A stretch of 64,000 bases of DNA, from assembly GCA_022647615.1 (NCBI GenBank), contig JALCKZ010000001.1, forward strand, positions 1,786,178-1,850,177, given 5' to 3'. Positions within the stretch are counted from its first letter, which is position 1, and the number at the start of each line of letters is the position of its first letter. Of the stretch, positions 9,627 through 17,993 are shown piece by piece. Under the pieces are notes generated by a model. It made no database searches, was not told the DNA's origin, and was given only the letters and a program-made list of their open reading frames with translations. The position numbers and the translations under genes are program-made. The DNA comes from Bacteroidales bacterium (GTDB lineage Bacteria > Bacteroidota > Bacteroidia > Bacteroidales > UBA932).

Positions 9627-10508
9627 TTAACCAATTTCATGATTGGCCATTAGTTCTGAAATCAGCGAGTCCACATCTGCGTCAGAGCCTGTAAGCTTCT
9701 TTGCCTCTTTTGCCTTAAACACAATGTTTTCCACCTTTTTAACTTTTGTAGGAGAACCTGCAAATCCGTAGCTGCTTTCATCTCCGCCCACGTCATCTAC
9801 AGTCCATTCCTGAATTCTCAAATATGGTTTTTCATCTGTGGAAAGAAGGTATTTGCCTGCATTAGCAGCATCTTGCTCTTCATGTATTGTCCTGGAATAC
9901 TTGTATTTAAGAACACATTTTGCATTTCTGGGACGGCAAGGGGCCGCAGTTGCATGAACTGTTATTAAACAAGGAAGAGGGGAAGTGACAATTTCAATTC
10001 CTCTCTCCAGTCTTCTCCTAACAGTTATTTTATTCTCTGCAATATCTGTAATCTCCTCTGCATAAGTAATCTGCGGAATATTCATTTTCTCGGCAACCTG
10101 CGGACCAACTTGTGCGGTATCACCATCAATTGCCTGTCTTCCGGAGACAATAATGTCCGGATTCATTTTCTTTACAGCTTGAGAGATTGCGAATGAAGTT
10201 GCCAAAGTATCAGCTCCGGCAAATCTTCTGTCAGTTAAAAGTACGCCTCCATCGGCGCCTCTAAAATATCCTTCTCGTATAATTTCCGCAGCGCGGAACG
10301 GGCCCATGGTCAGAATCAACACTTTAGAACCTGGGAACTTATCCTTTATTCTAAGCGCCTGCTCTAGGGCGTTCATATCTTCCGGGTTGAAAATCGCCGG
10401 AAGAGCCGCTCTGTTTACAGTTCCTTCCGGTGTCATTGCATCTTTGCCAACATTCCTAGTATCAGGAACTTGCTTGGCCAGTACAACAATCTTAAATTCT
10501 TTGCTCAT
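9627..10508 (-). CDS. etfB: Electron transfer flavoprotein, beta subunit
   Basis: A 293-aa ETF beta subunit. It starts with the family pattern IVVLAKQVPDT, and the block SGRQAIDGDTAQVGPQVAE is the nucleotide-binding signature. The C-terminal hairpin arm embraces EtfA. It lies directly downstream of a DUF3467 gene (14-nt gap) and upstream of etfA and the dehydrogenase. No NADH-binding or bifurcation signature could be confidently assigned from the sequence, so classical versus electron-bifurcating ETF is left open. Confidence 0.97.
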   Translation of the reverse strand: MSKEFKIVVLAKQVPDTRNVGKDAMTPEGTVNRAALPAIFNPEDMNALEQALRIKDKFPGSKVLILTMGPFRAAEIIREGYFRGADGGVLLTDRRFAGADTLATSFAISQAVKKMNPDIIVSGRQAIDGDTAQVGPQVAEKMNIPQITYAEEITDIAENKITVRRRLERGIEIVTSPLPCLITVHATAAPCRPRNAKCVLKYKYSRTIHEEQDAANAGKYLLSTDEKPYLRIQEWTVDDVGGDESSYGFAGSPTKVKKVENIVFKAKEAKKLTGSDADVDSLISELMANHEIG

Positions 10509-10522
10509 CTATAATAATATTT

Positions 10523-10837
10523 TTATGATTTTACATTAGGGTTGTTAAAACCTGTCGGGATATTAGGCACTCCCGGCTCGGCATCGTGCAGCTGTATCGC
10601 TCCAAATTTAGACTCATATTTTCCAATGTTCTCTCCAAGTGCATGATACAAGCGCTTGATATTCTCCGGAGTCATTATAATTCTGTCGCTTACAATAGCC
10701 TTAGGTATGCCCGGCAACATCTTTACAAAATCTATTATGAACTCGTTGGACGAGTGGGTAATAATAGACAAATTTGAGTATGAGCCTTTTGCCACTTCCG
10801 GGCTAAGCTCAATGTTTAGTTTATTATCATTCTCCAT
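10523..10837 (-). CDS. DUF3467 family protein
   Basis: A 104-aa protein matching the Bacteroidetes DUF3467 family (LNIELSPEVAKGSYSNLSIITHSSNEFIIDFVKMLPG). It is widespread and of unknown function. I chose ATG 10837 because the conserved N-terminus begins there and because a -7 box (TATCTTTG on the minus strand) ends only 7 nt upstream, implying a leaderless or near-leaderless mRNA. It heads the leftward etfB-etfA-acd-kdsC-maf run. Its own CDS carries a CTGTCGGGA copy near the 3' end (10552-10560). Confidence 0.85.
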   Translation of the reverse strand: MENDNKLNIELSPEVAKGSYSNLSIITHSSNEFIIDFVKMLPGIPKAIVSDRIIMTPENIKRLYHALGENIGKYESKFGAIQLHDAEPGVPNIPTGFNNPNVKS

Positions 10838-10844
10838 AACGCGG

Positions 10845-10852
10845 CAAAGATA
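10845..10852 (-). promoter_or_regulatory. -7 box of the DUF3467-etfBA promoter
   Basis: The plus strand reads CAAAGATA (minus TATCTTTG), 7 nt before the ATG of the DUF3467 gene. It is back to back with the valS -7 box at 10864-10871, so the two divergent promoters share a gap of under 30 bp. Confidence 0.6.
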
Positions 10853-10863
10853 CTTAAAATTAT

Positions 10864-10871
10864 TAACTTTG
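10864..10871 (+). promoter_or_regulatory. -7 box of the valS promoter
   Basis: TAACTTTG matches TAnnTTTG. The start of valS is about 95 nt downstream, leaving a leader that contains two hairpins (see next entry). Confidence 0.55.
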
Positions 10872-10881
10872 CAGCCCATGT

Positions 10882-10936
10882 GGCAGACCATAAAAACAGG
10901 CTGCCGCAATGCAACCGGGTAATTATTCCAGGTTGC
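10882..10936 (+). promoter_or_regulatory. Two-hairpin leader upstream of valS
   Basis: Two successive inverted repeats lie in the predicted 5' leader. The first pairs GGCAG (10882-10886) with CTGCC (10901-10905), extended by CC/GG. The second pairs GCAACC (10911-10916) with GGTTGC (10931-10936), extended by GG/CC. No T-tract follows, so this is not an ordinary terminator. No T-box specifier or NCCA-binding bulge (TGGN) was recognised. Confidence 0.45.
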
Positions 10937-10965
10937 TTAGATTAACTTTATTAAGAGGTATTTAT

Positions 10966-13605
10966 ATGGAGATTCCGGCAAAGTACAATCCTGCTCAGAC
11001 AGAAGACAAGTGGTATGCTTATTGGCTAAAACACAAATTTTTTCATTCAGAACCAGATGAGAGAGAGGCCTATTCTATAGTAATTCCTCCTCCAAATGTT
11101 ACTGGCGTGCTTCACATGGGCCACATGATGAATAATACTTTGCAGGATGTCCTTATCCGCCGTGCGAGAATGACAGGCAAGAATGCCTGCTGGGTGCCTG
11201 GTACTGATCATGCATCTATAGCCACTGAGGCTAAGGTAGTTGCAAGGCTAAAGGAGAAGGGGATTGAGAAGACTTCTCTTACTCGCGACGAATTTATGAA
11301 AGAGGCTTGGGCGTGGAAAGAAGAACATGGCGGAATAATCTTGGAGCAGCTAAAAAAGCTGGGAGCATCCTGTGATTGGGACCGTACTAAATTCACTATG
11401 GATGAGCCGCTTAGCAAGGCCGTAATTAATACATTTGTTTATTTCTATAAGAAGGGTCTGATTTACAGAGGCGTAAGAATGGTTAACTGGGACCCGGTAG
11501 GCCTTACGGCTGTTTCGGATGAGGAGGTTATACATAAAGACACCCATTCAAAGCTTTATTACTTAAGATATTTCATCAGCGATAACGGCAAGAAAACAGA
11601 TAAGTATATAATAATTGCTACCACCCGTCCTGAAACTATAATGGCGGATGCTGCAGTCTGCATAAATCCAAATGATGAGAGGTATCATAATCTAAGGGGC
11701 AAGAAAATCCTAATCCCTTTAATCAATAAGGAGATTCCTATTATAGAGGATGACTATGTTACAATGGACTTTGGTACAGGATGTTTGAAGGTTACGCCAG
11801 CCCATGATATCAATGACTACGAAATTGGCTTGCGTCATCATCTTCCCGTTCTGGACATTATAGATGAGCATGGCTGCTTAAACGATAAGGCGCAGATTCT
11901 TGTTGGAGAAGACAGATTTGTCGCACGCAAGAAGATTGTTAAAATGCTGGACGATGCAGGCAATATGGAGAAAATTGAGGACTATATGTCTCCTGTTGGG
12001 CATTCGGAAAGGACGGATGCAGTAATTGAGCCGCGTCTTTCCCTTCAGTGGTTCCTTAAGATGGATAAGCTTGCTGCCGAGGCTCTTAAGAGAGTTGAGA
12101 GCGGAGAAATCCAATTGATTCCGGAGAAATATAAAAACACTTATCGCCACTGGATGGAGACGGTAAGAGACTGGTGCATATCAAGGCAGCTTTGGTGGGG
12201 ACAAAGAATACCTGCTTATTATTTGCCTGATGGCCAGTTTGTTGTTGAACCAACCTTAGATGAGGCATTTGAGGCGGCAAAGAAGATTAATCCAAACATA
12301 AAGAAGGAGGAGCTAAAACAGGATGACGATGTTTTGGATACATGGTTCTCTTCCTGGCTGTGGCCAATTTCTGTTTTTGACCCTGAGAAACCGGGATTCC
12401 CCGATAAGAAACCTAATAAAGATTTAGCATACTATTATCCTACTAATGACCTGATTACAGCTCCTGAAATTTTGTTCTTCTGGGTGGCAAGGATGGTTAT
12501 GGCCGCAGATGAGTTTACCGGCAAAGTTCCGTTCCATAATGTTTATCTTACAGGAATTGTAAGGGACAAACTTGGACGTAAAATGTCAAAATCACTTGGA
12601 AATTCACCTGATCCGATAAAATTAATGCAAGAGTATGGTGCTGATGGAGTGAGAATTGGAATGTTGTTATGTACTTCCGCCGGCAATGATATTTTGTTTG
12701 ATGAGAGCCAGGTTGAGCAGGGGAGAAACTTTGCAAACAAAATTTGGAATGCATACAGACTTACCAGAGGATGGGAAGTTGATGAGGCCGCAAAACCTTC
12801 TGCGGCAGCTAATTTAGCAATGGAATGGTTTGAAGGGAAACTGAATAAATCTGTCGCGATAATAAATGATCACTTTAATAAATTCAGAATTGCGGATGCT
12901 ACAATGACAGTTTATAAACTGTTCTGGGATGATTTCTGCGCCTGGTACCTTGAGGCTGTGAAACCTGCCTTCGGCGCAAAGATTGACCGTGTAACATACG
13001 ATAAGACAATGAGTTTCTTTGACGCTCTGCTTAAAATGCTGCATCCGTTTATGCCGTTTATTACGGAGGAGCTGTGGCAGAATATGGCTGAACGCAAAGA
13101 GGGTGAGACAATTATGTTGCAGCAGATGCCGGCTGAGGGAAAATTCTCTGAAGAGATGCTCTCTATGTTTGATGCTGCAGAACAGACAATTATGAATATC
13201 CGTAATATCCGCCAAAGCAGGGGAATTTCTCCTAAGGAGGCCGTTGAATTATATGTTAAGGAACCTTATGATGTAAAAATTGCCCCTGTAATTGAGAAGC
13301 TGGCTAATGTTTCTGGCCTAAAACTTGTGCGCGATATTGACAAGCAAATGCAGGGTATGAATTTCATGGTTGGAACAACAGAGTTCTTTGTTCCGCTAAA
13401 GGTAAATGCTGAGGAAGAAGTTAAAAAGATAAAAGAGGAAATAGAGAGATATACTAAGTTCCTGTCATCGGTTGAGAAGAAGCTTTCCAACGCAAACTTT
13501 GTTAAGAACGCACCTGCGCAAGTTGTAGATTTAGAGAAGAAGAAACAGAGCGACGCTCAAACAAAACTGAATAATTTAAATGAACTATTACAAAGGTTTA
13601 AGTAA
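10966..13605 (+). CDS. valS: Valine-tRNA ligase
   Basis: An 879-aa class I aminoacyl-tRNA synthetase, full length. The HIGH-type motif is PPNVTGVLHMGHMM near residue 42, and KMSKS (GRKMSKSLGNSPDP) is near 539. The CP1 editing domain lies between them, then an anticodon-binding helical domain and a C-terminal coiled coil (VKKIKEEIERYTKFLSSVEKKL). It charges tRNA-Val. The true start is ATG 10966; upstream in-frame codons belong to the structured leader. Its last 26 nt overlap the start of the following P-type ATPase gene, suggesting translational coupling. Confidence 0.97.
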   Translation: MEIPAKYNPAQTEDKWYAYWLKHKFFHSEPDEREAYSIVIPPPNVTGVLHMGHMMNNTLQDVLIRRARMTGKNACWVPGTDHASIATEAKVVARLKEKGIEKTSLTRDEFMKEAWAWKEEHGGIILEQLKKLGASCDWDRTKFTMDEPLSKAVINTFVYFYKKGLIYRGVRMVNWDPVGLTAVSDEEVIHKDTHSKLYYLRYFISDNGKKTDKYIIIATTRPETIMADAAVCINPNDERYHNLRGKKILIPLINKEIPIIEDDYVTMDFGTGCLKVTPAHDINDYEIGLRHHLPVLDIIDEHGCLNDKAQILVGEDRFVARKKIVKMLDDAGNMEKIEDYMSPVGHSERTDAVIEPRLSLQWFLKMDKLAAEALKRVESGEIQLIPEKYKNTYRHWMETVRDWCISRQLWWGQRIPAYYLPDGQFVVEPTLDEAFEAAKKINPNIKKEELKQDDDVLDTWFSSWLWPISVFDPEKPGFPDKKPNKDLAYYYPTNDLITAPEILFFWVARMVMAADEFTGKVPFHNVYLTGIVRDKLGRKMSKSLGNSPDPIKLMQEYGADGVRIGMLLCTSAGNDILFDESQVEQGRNFANKIWNAYRLTRGWEVDEAAKPSAAANLAMEWFEGKLNKSVAIINDHFNKFRIADATMTVYKLFWDDFCAWYLEAVKPAFGAKIDRVTYDKTMSFFDALLKMLHPFMPFITEELWQNMAERKEGETIMLQQMPAEGKFSEEMLSMFDAAEQTIMNIRNIRQSRGISPKEAVELYVKEPYDVKIAPVIEKLANVSGLKLVRDIDKQMQGMNFMVGTTEFFVPLKVNAEEEVKKIKEEIERYTKFLSSVEKKLSNANFVKNAPAQVVDLEKKKQSDAQTKLNNLNELLQRFK

Positions 13606-16261
13606 CAGTGAGGTAGAAGAGAGCAGACAGAAGCATGGCTCAAACAACCTTACTCCTGCCAAAAGGGAAAGCGGATGGAAATTATTTTTCAGCAAGTTTA
13701 AGGATCCCTTAATAAAAGTGTTGCTAGTCGCAACATTATTATCATTAATAACCGGTTATTTTGAAGGCTCTATGGTTGAGAGCCTTGGAATTGTCTTTGC
13801 AATTTTGCTTGCAACTACAATCTCATTTTTCAATGAGTATAAGGCAGGCAAAGAGTTTGACATACTTAATAAGATTAATGATAGCGATCTTATTAAAGTC
13901 ATAAGAAATAACGGAGTTGTAACACAAATTAAAAAGACGGAAATTGTTGTAGGTGATGTAGTTGTACTTGCGACAGGTGATGAAATTCCGGCTGACGGAA
14001 AGTTGCTGGAATCAATGGAACTGAGGGTAAACGAGTCTTCATTAAACGGAGAGTCAAAAGCATCTAACAAAACAGCAAAAGAGGTTAAGGATTTTGACGG
14101 AGCATACTCTCCTAATTATGTATACAGAGGCACTACGGTTAGCGAGGGTGATGGAGTATTTGAAGTAACTGCCGTTGGCGATTCTACGGAAATTGGAAAG
14201 ACGGCACGTCAGGCAAGTGAAATAACGGGGGCTGAAACACCTCTAAGCAAACAACTTACAAAGTTGGGTGCTTATATTGGAAAGGTTGGAATGTGGATTG
14301 CCGCAGCAACTTTTGTAATACTTATTGCAAGAGATTTGATTGTCGGAAAGCTCACGCTTGCCCCGACGGTTGATAATCTTGCGCAGCTTCTAGAATTTTT
14401 CATGGTGGCCGTTACGCTTATTGTAATGGCTGTACCTGAGGGACTTCCAATGAGCGTTACCCTGAGTCTTGCCTATAGTATGCGCAAGATGACGGCGCAG
14501 CATACGCTTGTTAGAAAGATGCATGCATGTGAAACAATGGGTGCGGCAACGGTTATTTGTACAGATAAGACGGGTACGCTGACACAGAATAAAATGAAAG
14601 TTCACTATTGTTCCGTAAGGATGAGCGCAGATTTTGCCGCAGCAATTTCAGTTAACAGTACAGCTTTTCTGGACAACTCCGGAGTAATTGGCAACCCGAC
14701 GGAAGGTGCTCTATTAATGCATATTACGGAGAGCGGATATGATTATATGAGCTTAAGGGAGAATAGCGTGGAGATTCAAAGAATTCCTTTCAGCACCCTT
14801 ACAAAATATATGGCAACTCTTTGCTCATACAACAGCACAGATGTAATTGGTTCTGCAGAAGGACTTTCTGTCGGGAATAAAATATGTCTATATATAAAGG
14901 GAGCTCCCGAAACGCTTGTTAGCAAATGCAAAATGACCGCAGACAATAAAGTTATTTTACATAAAGATGAACACCATTTTGAGAACGAAGTTACTGAGAA
15001 TGAACTGCTAAAGGAGATTGGAAAGTACCAGAACAAGGGTATGCGCTCTCTTGCTTTTGCGCATTGCTATTTGGATGCGTCTCAGGCGAACGTTGATATT
15101 AAGGAACTTGTGGAGAGCAGGGAGTTTATATATGATGGTTTTGCCGCTATAGCTGACCCTGTCAGAGAGGATGTCCCAGCTGCAATGCAAGAGTGCGTTG
15201 ACGCCGGCATTGCAGTTAAAATTGTTACAGGTGATACGTCATTGACTGCCATTGAAATAGCAAAGCAGAGCGGACTTTGGAATGATAAAGATACTCCCGA
15301 CAGAAACTGTATTACGGGAGGTGATTTTGAGAAACTGTCAGATGAAGAGGCTCTTAGGAGGATTAAAGATATTAAGGTAATGTCAAGGGCCCGTCCCGCC
15401 GATAAGATGCGTCTTGTAAAGCTGTTGCAGCAACAAGGTGAAGTTGTGGCGGTTACAGGTGACGGAACAAATGACGCTCCGGCTTTAAACTACGCAGATG
15501 TCGGACTTGCCATGGGAAGCGGAACTGCTGTTGCAAAGGAGAGCAGCGATATTATTTTGCTTGATGATTCATTCAGCAGCGTTGTATCGGCCGTTCAGTG
15601 GGGACGCTCCATTTATATTAATATACAGAAGTTTATATATTTCCAGCTGACCGTAAACGTAGCGGCATTGCTAACAGCTTTATTTGGACCAATGCTTGGA
15701 ATTGAGTTTCCTTTAAAGGTTACGCAGATTTTGTGGGTAAATCTGATAATGGATACGTTTGCTGCAATTGCCTTGGCTACAGAACCTTCCAGGAAAGAAG
15801 TAATGAAGTCAAAGCCAAGAAAGATGACGGATTTCATCATAACAAAAAAGATGCTGAAGGGAATACTTGGATATGGAATAGGATTTTTTGTTGTCTCCCT
15901 ATTGTTTCTTCTTTTAAAAAAATATGAAGCAGGGTACTTTGTTGATTTGACAACAATTCAGCTGACGGAGTTTTTCACTTTCTTTGTATTGATGCAGTAT
16001 TGGAATCTTTTTAATGCCAGGGCGCTTGGAAGCACGCAATCTGCATTTTCAAAACTCTCTGAAAATAAGCCTTTTCTTGCCATCACGTCAATTATATTAT
16101 TATTACAGGTGATAATAGTTGAGTTTGGCGGAAAGGTTTTTAGAACGGAGCATTTATCATTTAATCTCCTTCTGGATTTATTCTTAATAACTTCTGCAGT
16201 TCTTTGGATTGGAGAAATAAAGAGGTTGATTTTAAGACGCAACCTGCGCAAGAAAAGATAA
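13580..16261 (+). CDS. Calcium-translocating P-type ATPase (PMCA-like)
   Basis: An 893-aa P2B/P2A-type cation ATPase. The N-terminal cation-ATPase domain (YYKGLSNSEVEESRQKHGSNNL) is followed by the actuator, then the M4 motif VPEGLPM near 286. The phosphorylation site CTDKTGTLTQNK (Asp near 330), the KGAPE nucleotide site, the TGD and GDGTNDAPAL hinge, and a C-terminal six-helix block follow. It should export Ca2+ from the cytosol using ATP. There is no extended calmodulin-binding tail, as expected in bacteria. It overlaps the 3' end of valS by 26 nt and ends 5 nt before a thioesterase gene. Ca2+ is the family prediction; other divalent ions cannot be excluded. Confidence 0.9.
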   Translation: MNYYKGLSNSEVEESRQKHGSNNLTPAKRESGWKLFFSKFKDPLIKVLLVATLLSLITGYFEGSMVESLGIVFAILLATTISFFNEYKAGKEFDILNKINDSDLIKVIRNNGVVTQIKKTEIVVGDVVVLATGDEIPADGKLLESMELRVNESSLNGESKASNKTAKEVKDFDGAYSPNYVYRGTTVSEGDGVFEVTAVGDSTEIGKTARQASEITGAETPLSKQLTKLGAYIGKVGMWIAAATFVILIARDLIVGKLTLAPTVDNLAQLLEFFMVAVTLIVMAVPEGLPMSVTLSLAYSMRKMTAQHTLVRKMHACETMGAATVICTDKTGTLTQNKMKVHYCSVRMSADFAAAISVNSTAFLDNSGVIGNPTEGALLMHITESGYDYMSLRENSVEIQRIPFSTLTKYMATLCSYNSTDVIGSAEGLSVGNKICLYIKGAPETLVSKCKMTADNKVILHKDEHHFENEVTENELLKEIGKYQNKGMRSLAFAHCYLDASQANVDIKELVESREFIYDGFAAIADPVREDVPAAMQECVDAGIAVKIVTGDTSLTAIEIAKQSGLWNDKDTPDRNCITGGDFEKLSDEEALRRIKDIKVMSRARPADKMRLVKLLQQQGEVVAVTGDGTNDAPALNYADVGLAMGSGTAVAKESSDIILLDDSFSSVVSAVQWGRSIYINIQKFIYFQLTVNVAALLTALFGPMLGIEFPLKVTQILWVNLIMDTFAAIALATEPSRKEVMKSKPRKMTDFIITKKMLKGILGYGIGFFVVSLLFLLLKKYEAGYFVDLTTIQLTEFFTFFVLMQYWNLFNARALGSTQSAFSKLSENKPFLAITSIILLLQVIIVEFGGKVFRTEHLSFNLLLDLFLITSAVLWIGEIKRLILRRNLRKKR

Positions 16262-16266
16262 TTATT

Positions 16267-16698
16267 ATGTACACATCAGAATTAGAACTAGACGTAAGAT
16301 ATTATGAGACAGACCTTATGGGTATTGTCCATCACTCTAATTATATAAGATATTTTGAGTGCGGAAGGAGCGATATGATGGCTAAGCTGGGAGTGCCGGT
16401 GGATTTGATGGAGAGCGAGCAGCATATTATGTTCCCGATAGTTTCTATTGATGTTCATTATAAGGCCCCTGTTAAATTTGGAGAAAAAATTAAGGTTGTA
16501 ACTACTCTTACCAAATGGCCTCTTGCAAAATTTATTGATGACCAGAGGGTTTATAATCAAAAAGGGGAGCTTGTGTGCTATGCCACTGTGGTAATTGGTG
16601 TAATTAATTCTGTTACACGCAAACCAACAAGAGTCCCAAAAGTTGTCCTGGAAAAACTTGCTGCATATTACCCCAAAGATGACCAAATTGGGTTATAA
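16267..16698 (+). CDS. Acyl-CoA thioesterase, 4HBT hotdog fold
   Basis: A 143-aa YbgC/FadM-like hotdog thioesterase. The active-site segment YYETDLMGIVHHSNYIRYFECGR contains the family Asp that acts as general base, near residue 14. It hydrolyses acyl-CoA thioesters in the cytosol; the specific substrate is unknown. The ATG at 16267 fits the family N-terminus; a longer in-frame start inside the ATPase gene is rejected. It follows the ATPase by 5 nt, and tatA starts 67 nt downstream with its own promoter. Confidence 0.88.
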   Translation: MYTSELELDVRYYETDLMGIVHHSNYIRYFECGRSDMMAKLGVPVDLMESEQHIMFPIVSIDVHYKAPVKFGEKIKVVTTLTKWPLAKFIDDQRVYNQKGELVCYATVVIGVINSVTRKPTRVPKVVLEKLAAYYPKDDQIGL

Positions 16699-16714
16699 TA
16701 TTGAAAAATATTGG

Positions 16715-16722
16715 TACTTTTG
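16715..16722 (+). promoter_or_regulatory. -7 box upstream of tatA
   Basis: TACTTTTG matches TAnnTTTG and lies in the gap between the thioesterase gene and tatA, giving a leader of about 40 nt. A TTG lies 24 nt upstream, slightly wide for a -33 box. Confidence 0.45.
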
Positions 16723-16765
16723 GCCTCTGATAAAAGAGATATAAAATAATTAAAACATACGCATT

Positions 16766-17047
16766 ATGAATCATCTATTGATTTTTCAAAATTTTGGATT
16801 GCCTGAACTTCTGATTATTGCATTGGTAGTTCTTCTGTTTTTTGGTGGAAAGAAAATCCCGGAACTTATGAAGGGCCTTGGCAAGGGTGTAAAGAGTTTT
16901 AAAGATGGTGTTAAAGGCGTTGAGGATGAGATTAATACAGATGATGTTAAGGGTACAATAAATAATATCAAAAAAGATATCACTGATGACGGCAGCCTGA
17001 ACGGTAGTGCAAACAACTCACACACAGACAGTACCGTTAATAAGTAA
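16766..17047 (+). CDS. tatA: Twin-arginine translocase subunit TatA
   Basis: A 93-aa TatA/E-type protein. One N-terminal membrane helix (about residues 10-26, [17 protein letters not shown]) is followed by the amphipathic helix [24 protein letters not shown] and a polar acidic tail. It oligomerises with TatC to export folded proteins bearing twin-arginine signals. No separate tatB is seen, the usual two-component arrangement in Bacteroidetes. tatC begins 67 nt downstream, after a hairpin with a T-run. Confidence 0.93.
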   Translation: MNHLLIFQNFGLPELLIIALVVLLFFGGKKIPELMKGLGKGVKSFKDGVKGVEDEINTDDVKGTINNIKKDITDDGSLNGSANNSHTDSTVNK

Positions 17048-17076
17048 TTACCTAAAACAAACTTTCTTTCACTTGA

Positions 17077-17109
17077 ATGCGCAGACCTTTGCTGCGCGTT
17101 CTGTTTTTT
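17077..17109 (+). terminator. Hairpin plus T-run between tatA and tatC
   Basis: GCGCAG (17079-17084) pairs with CTGCGC (17092-17097), extended by a G-T and A-T pairs, and is followed by a run of T at 17104-17109. The tatC ATG starts 5 nt after the T-run. This looks like an intrinsic terminator or attenuator that would reduce tatC relative to tatA. Confidence 0.55.
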
Positions 17110-17113
17110 AGCA

Positions 17114-17971
17114 ATGGCAGAAGGGGACATGACATTCTGGGAGCACCTTGACGAATTGCGCAAGGTGATATTCCGCCCAATCATAGTTTTGATTGTGCTT
17201 ATGTGTCTTTTGTTCTCTGCCAAGACGTTTATTTTCAACAGGATAGTTTTTGGTCCGGTAGATAATGACTTCATTTTATACAGAGGTATAAATTATATTC
17301 TTGCTTTGCTGCATCAGAATCCTCTCCCGGATTACAAACTGCAAATAATTAATATTGACCTGCCTGCGCAGTTCTTTATTCATATAAGCACAACATTTTA
17401 TGTCTCTTTGCTCATAGCAATGCCTTATTTATTTTATGAGCTTTGGACATTTGTCCGTCCGGCATTGTATCCCAAGGAGAAACACGTAGTTGAAAAAGCA
17501 TTCGGTTTTGCAGGCCTGCTTTTTTATACAGGTGTGCTTGTAGGGTATTTCCTTGTTTTTCCTCTGACGCTCAGGTTCTTGGGAACTTATCAAGTAAGTA
17601 CGGATGTGGTAAATACAATCTCATTGCGCTCATATATCAATATGTTTGTCTCAATGATATTGATAATGGGAATTGTGTTTGAGTTCCCAATCCTTGCCGC
17701 AATACTTTCTAAAATTGGCATCATTAACAAGCAGATGCTCAAGAAGTACCGCAAGCATGCATTTGTAATCCTGCTTATTGTTTCTGCGGGCATTACTCCG
17801 TCAGGAGATCCGTTTACTTTATTTGCAGTAGACCTGCCGCTATATGCGTTGTATGAAATAAGCATTGCAATGTGCAAGAGCAAAAAAGAGGATGCTGACG
17901 ATGATGAAAATGAAGATGAAGATGAAGATGCGGATGTGGCGGAAACAATTGGTGATAAAGGTGTTAAGTAA
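17114..17971 (+). CDS. tatC: Twin-arginine translocase subunit TatC
   Basis: A 285-aa polytopic membrane protein. It starts MTFWEHLDELRKVIFRPI, matching the conserved cytoplasmic N-terminus that reads the twin-arginine motif. It has about six membrane helices, a conserved FxFPLTLRFL-type segment, and the GMVFEFPI-like block IVFEFPILAAILSKIG. The C-terminal tail is strikingly acidic (Asp/Glu-rich from about residue 258), longer than in E. coli TatC. It forms the receptor core with TatA. Confidence 0.95.
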   Translation: MAEGDMTFWEHLDELRKVIFRPIIVLIVLMCLLFSAKTFIFNRIVFGPVDNDFILYRGINYILALLHQNPLPDYKLQIINIDLPAQFFIHISTTFYVSLLIAMPYLFYELWTFVRPALYPKEKHVVEKAFGFAGLLFYTGVLVGYFLVFPLTLRFLGTYQVSTDVVNTISLRSYINMFVSMILIMGIVFEFPILAAILSKIGIINKQMLKKYRKHAFVILLIVSAGITPSGDPFTLFAVDLPLYALYEISIAMCKSKKEDADDDENEDEDEDADVAETIGDKGVK

Positions 17972-17993
17972 TTATATAAAGAGGGGGAGATAG

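Noticed and set aside
10872..10965. T-box riboswitch in the valS leader
   Set aside because: No specifier loop, AG bulge or NCCA-binding bulge, and no terminator alternative; only two plain hairpins.
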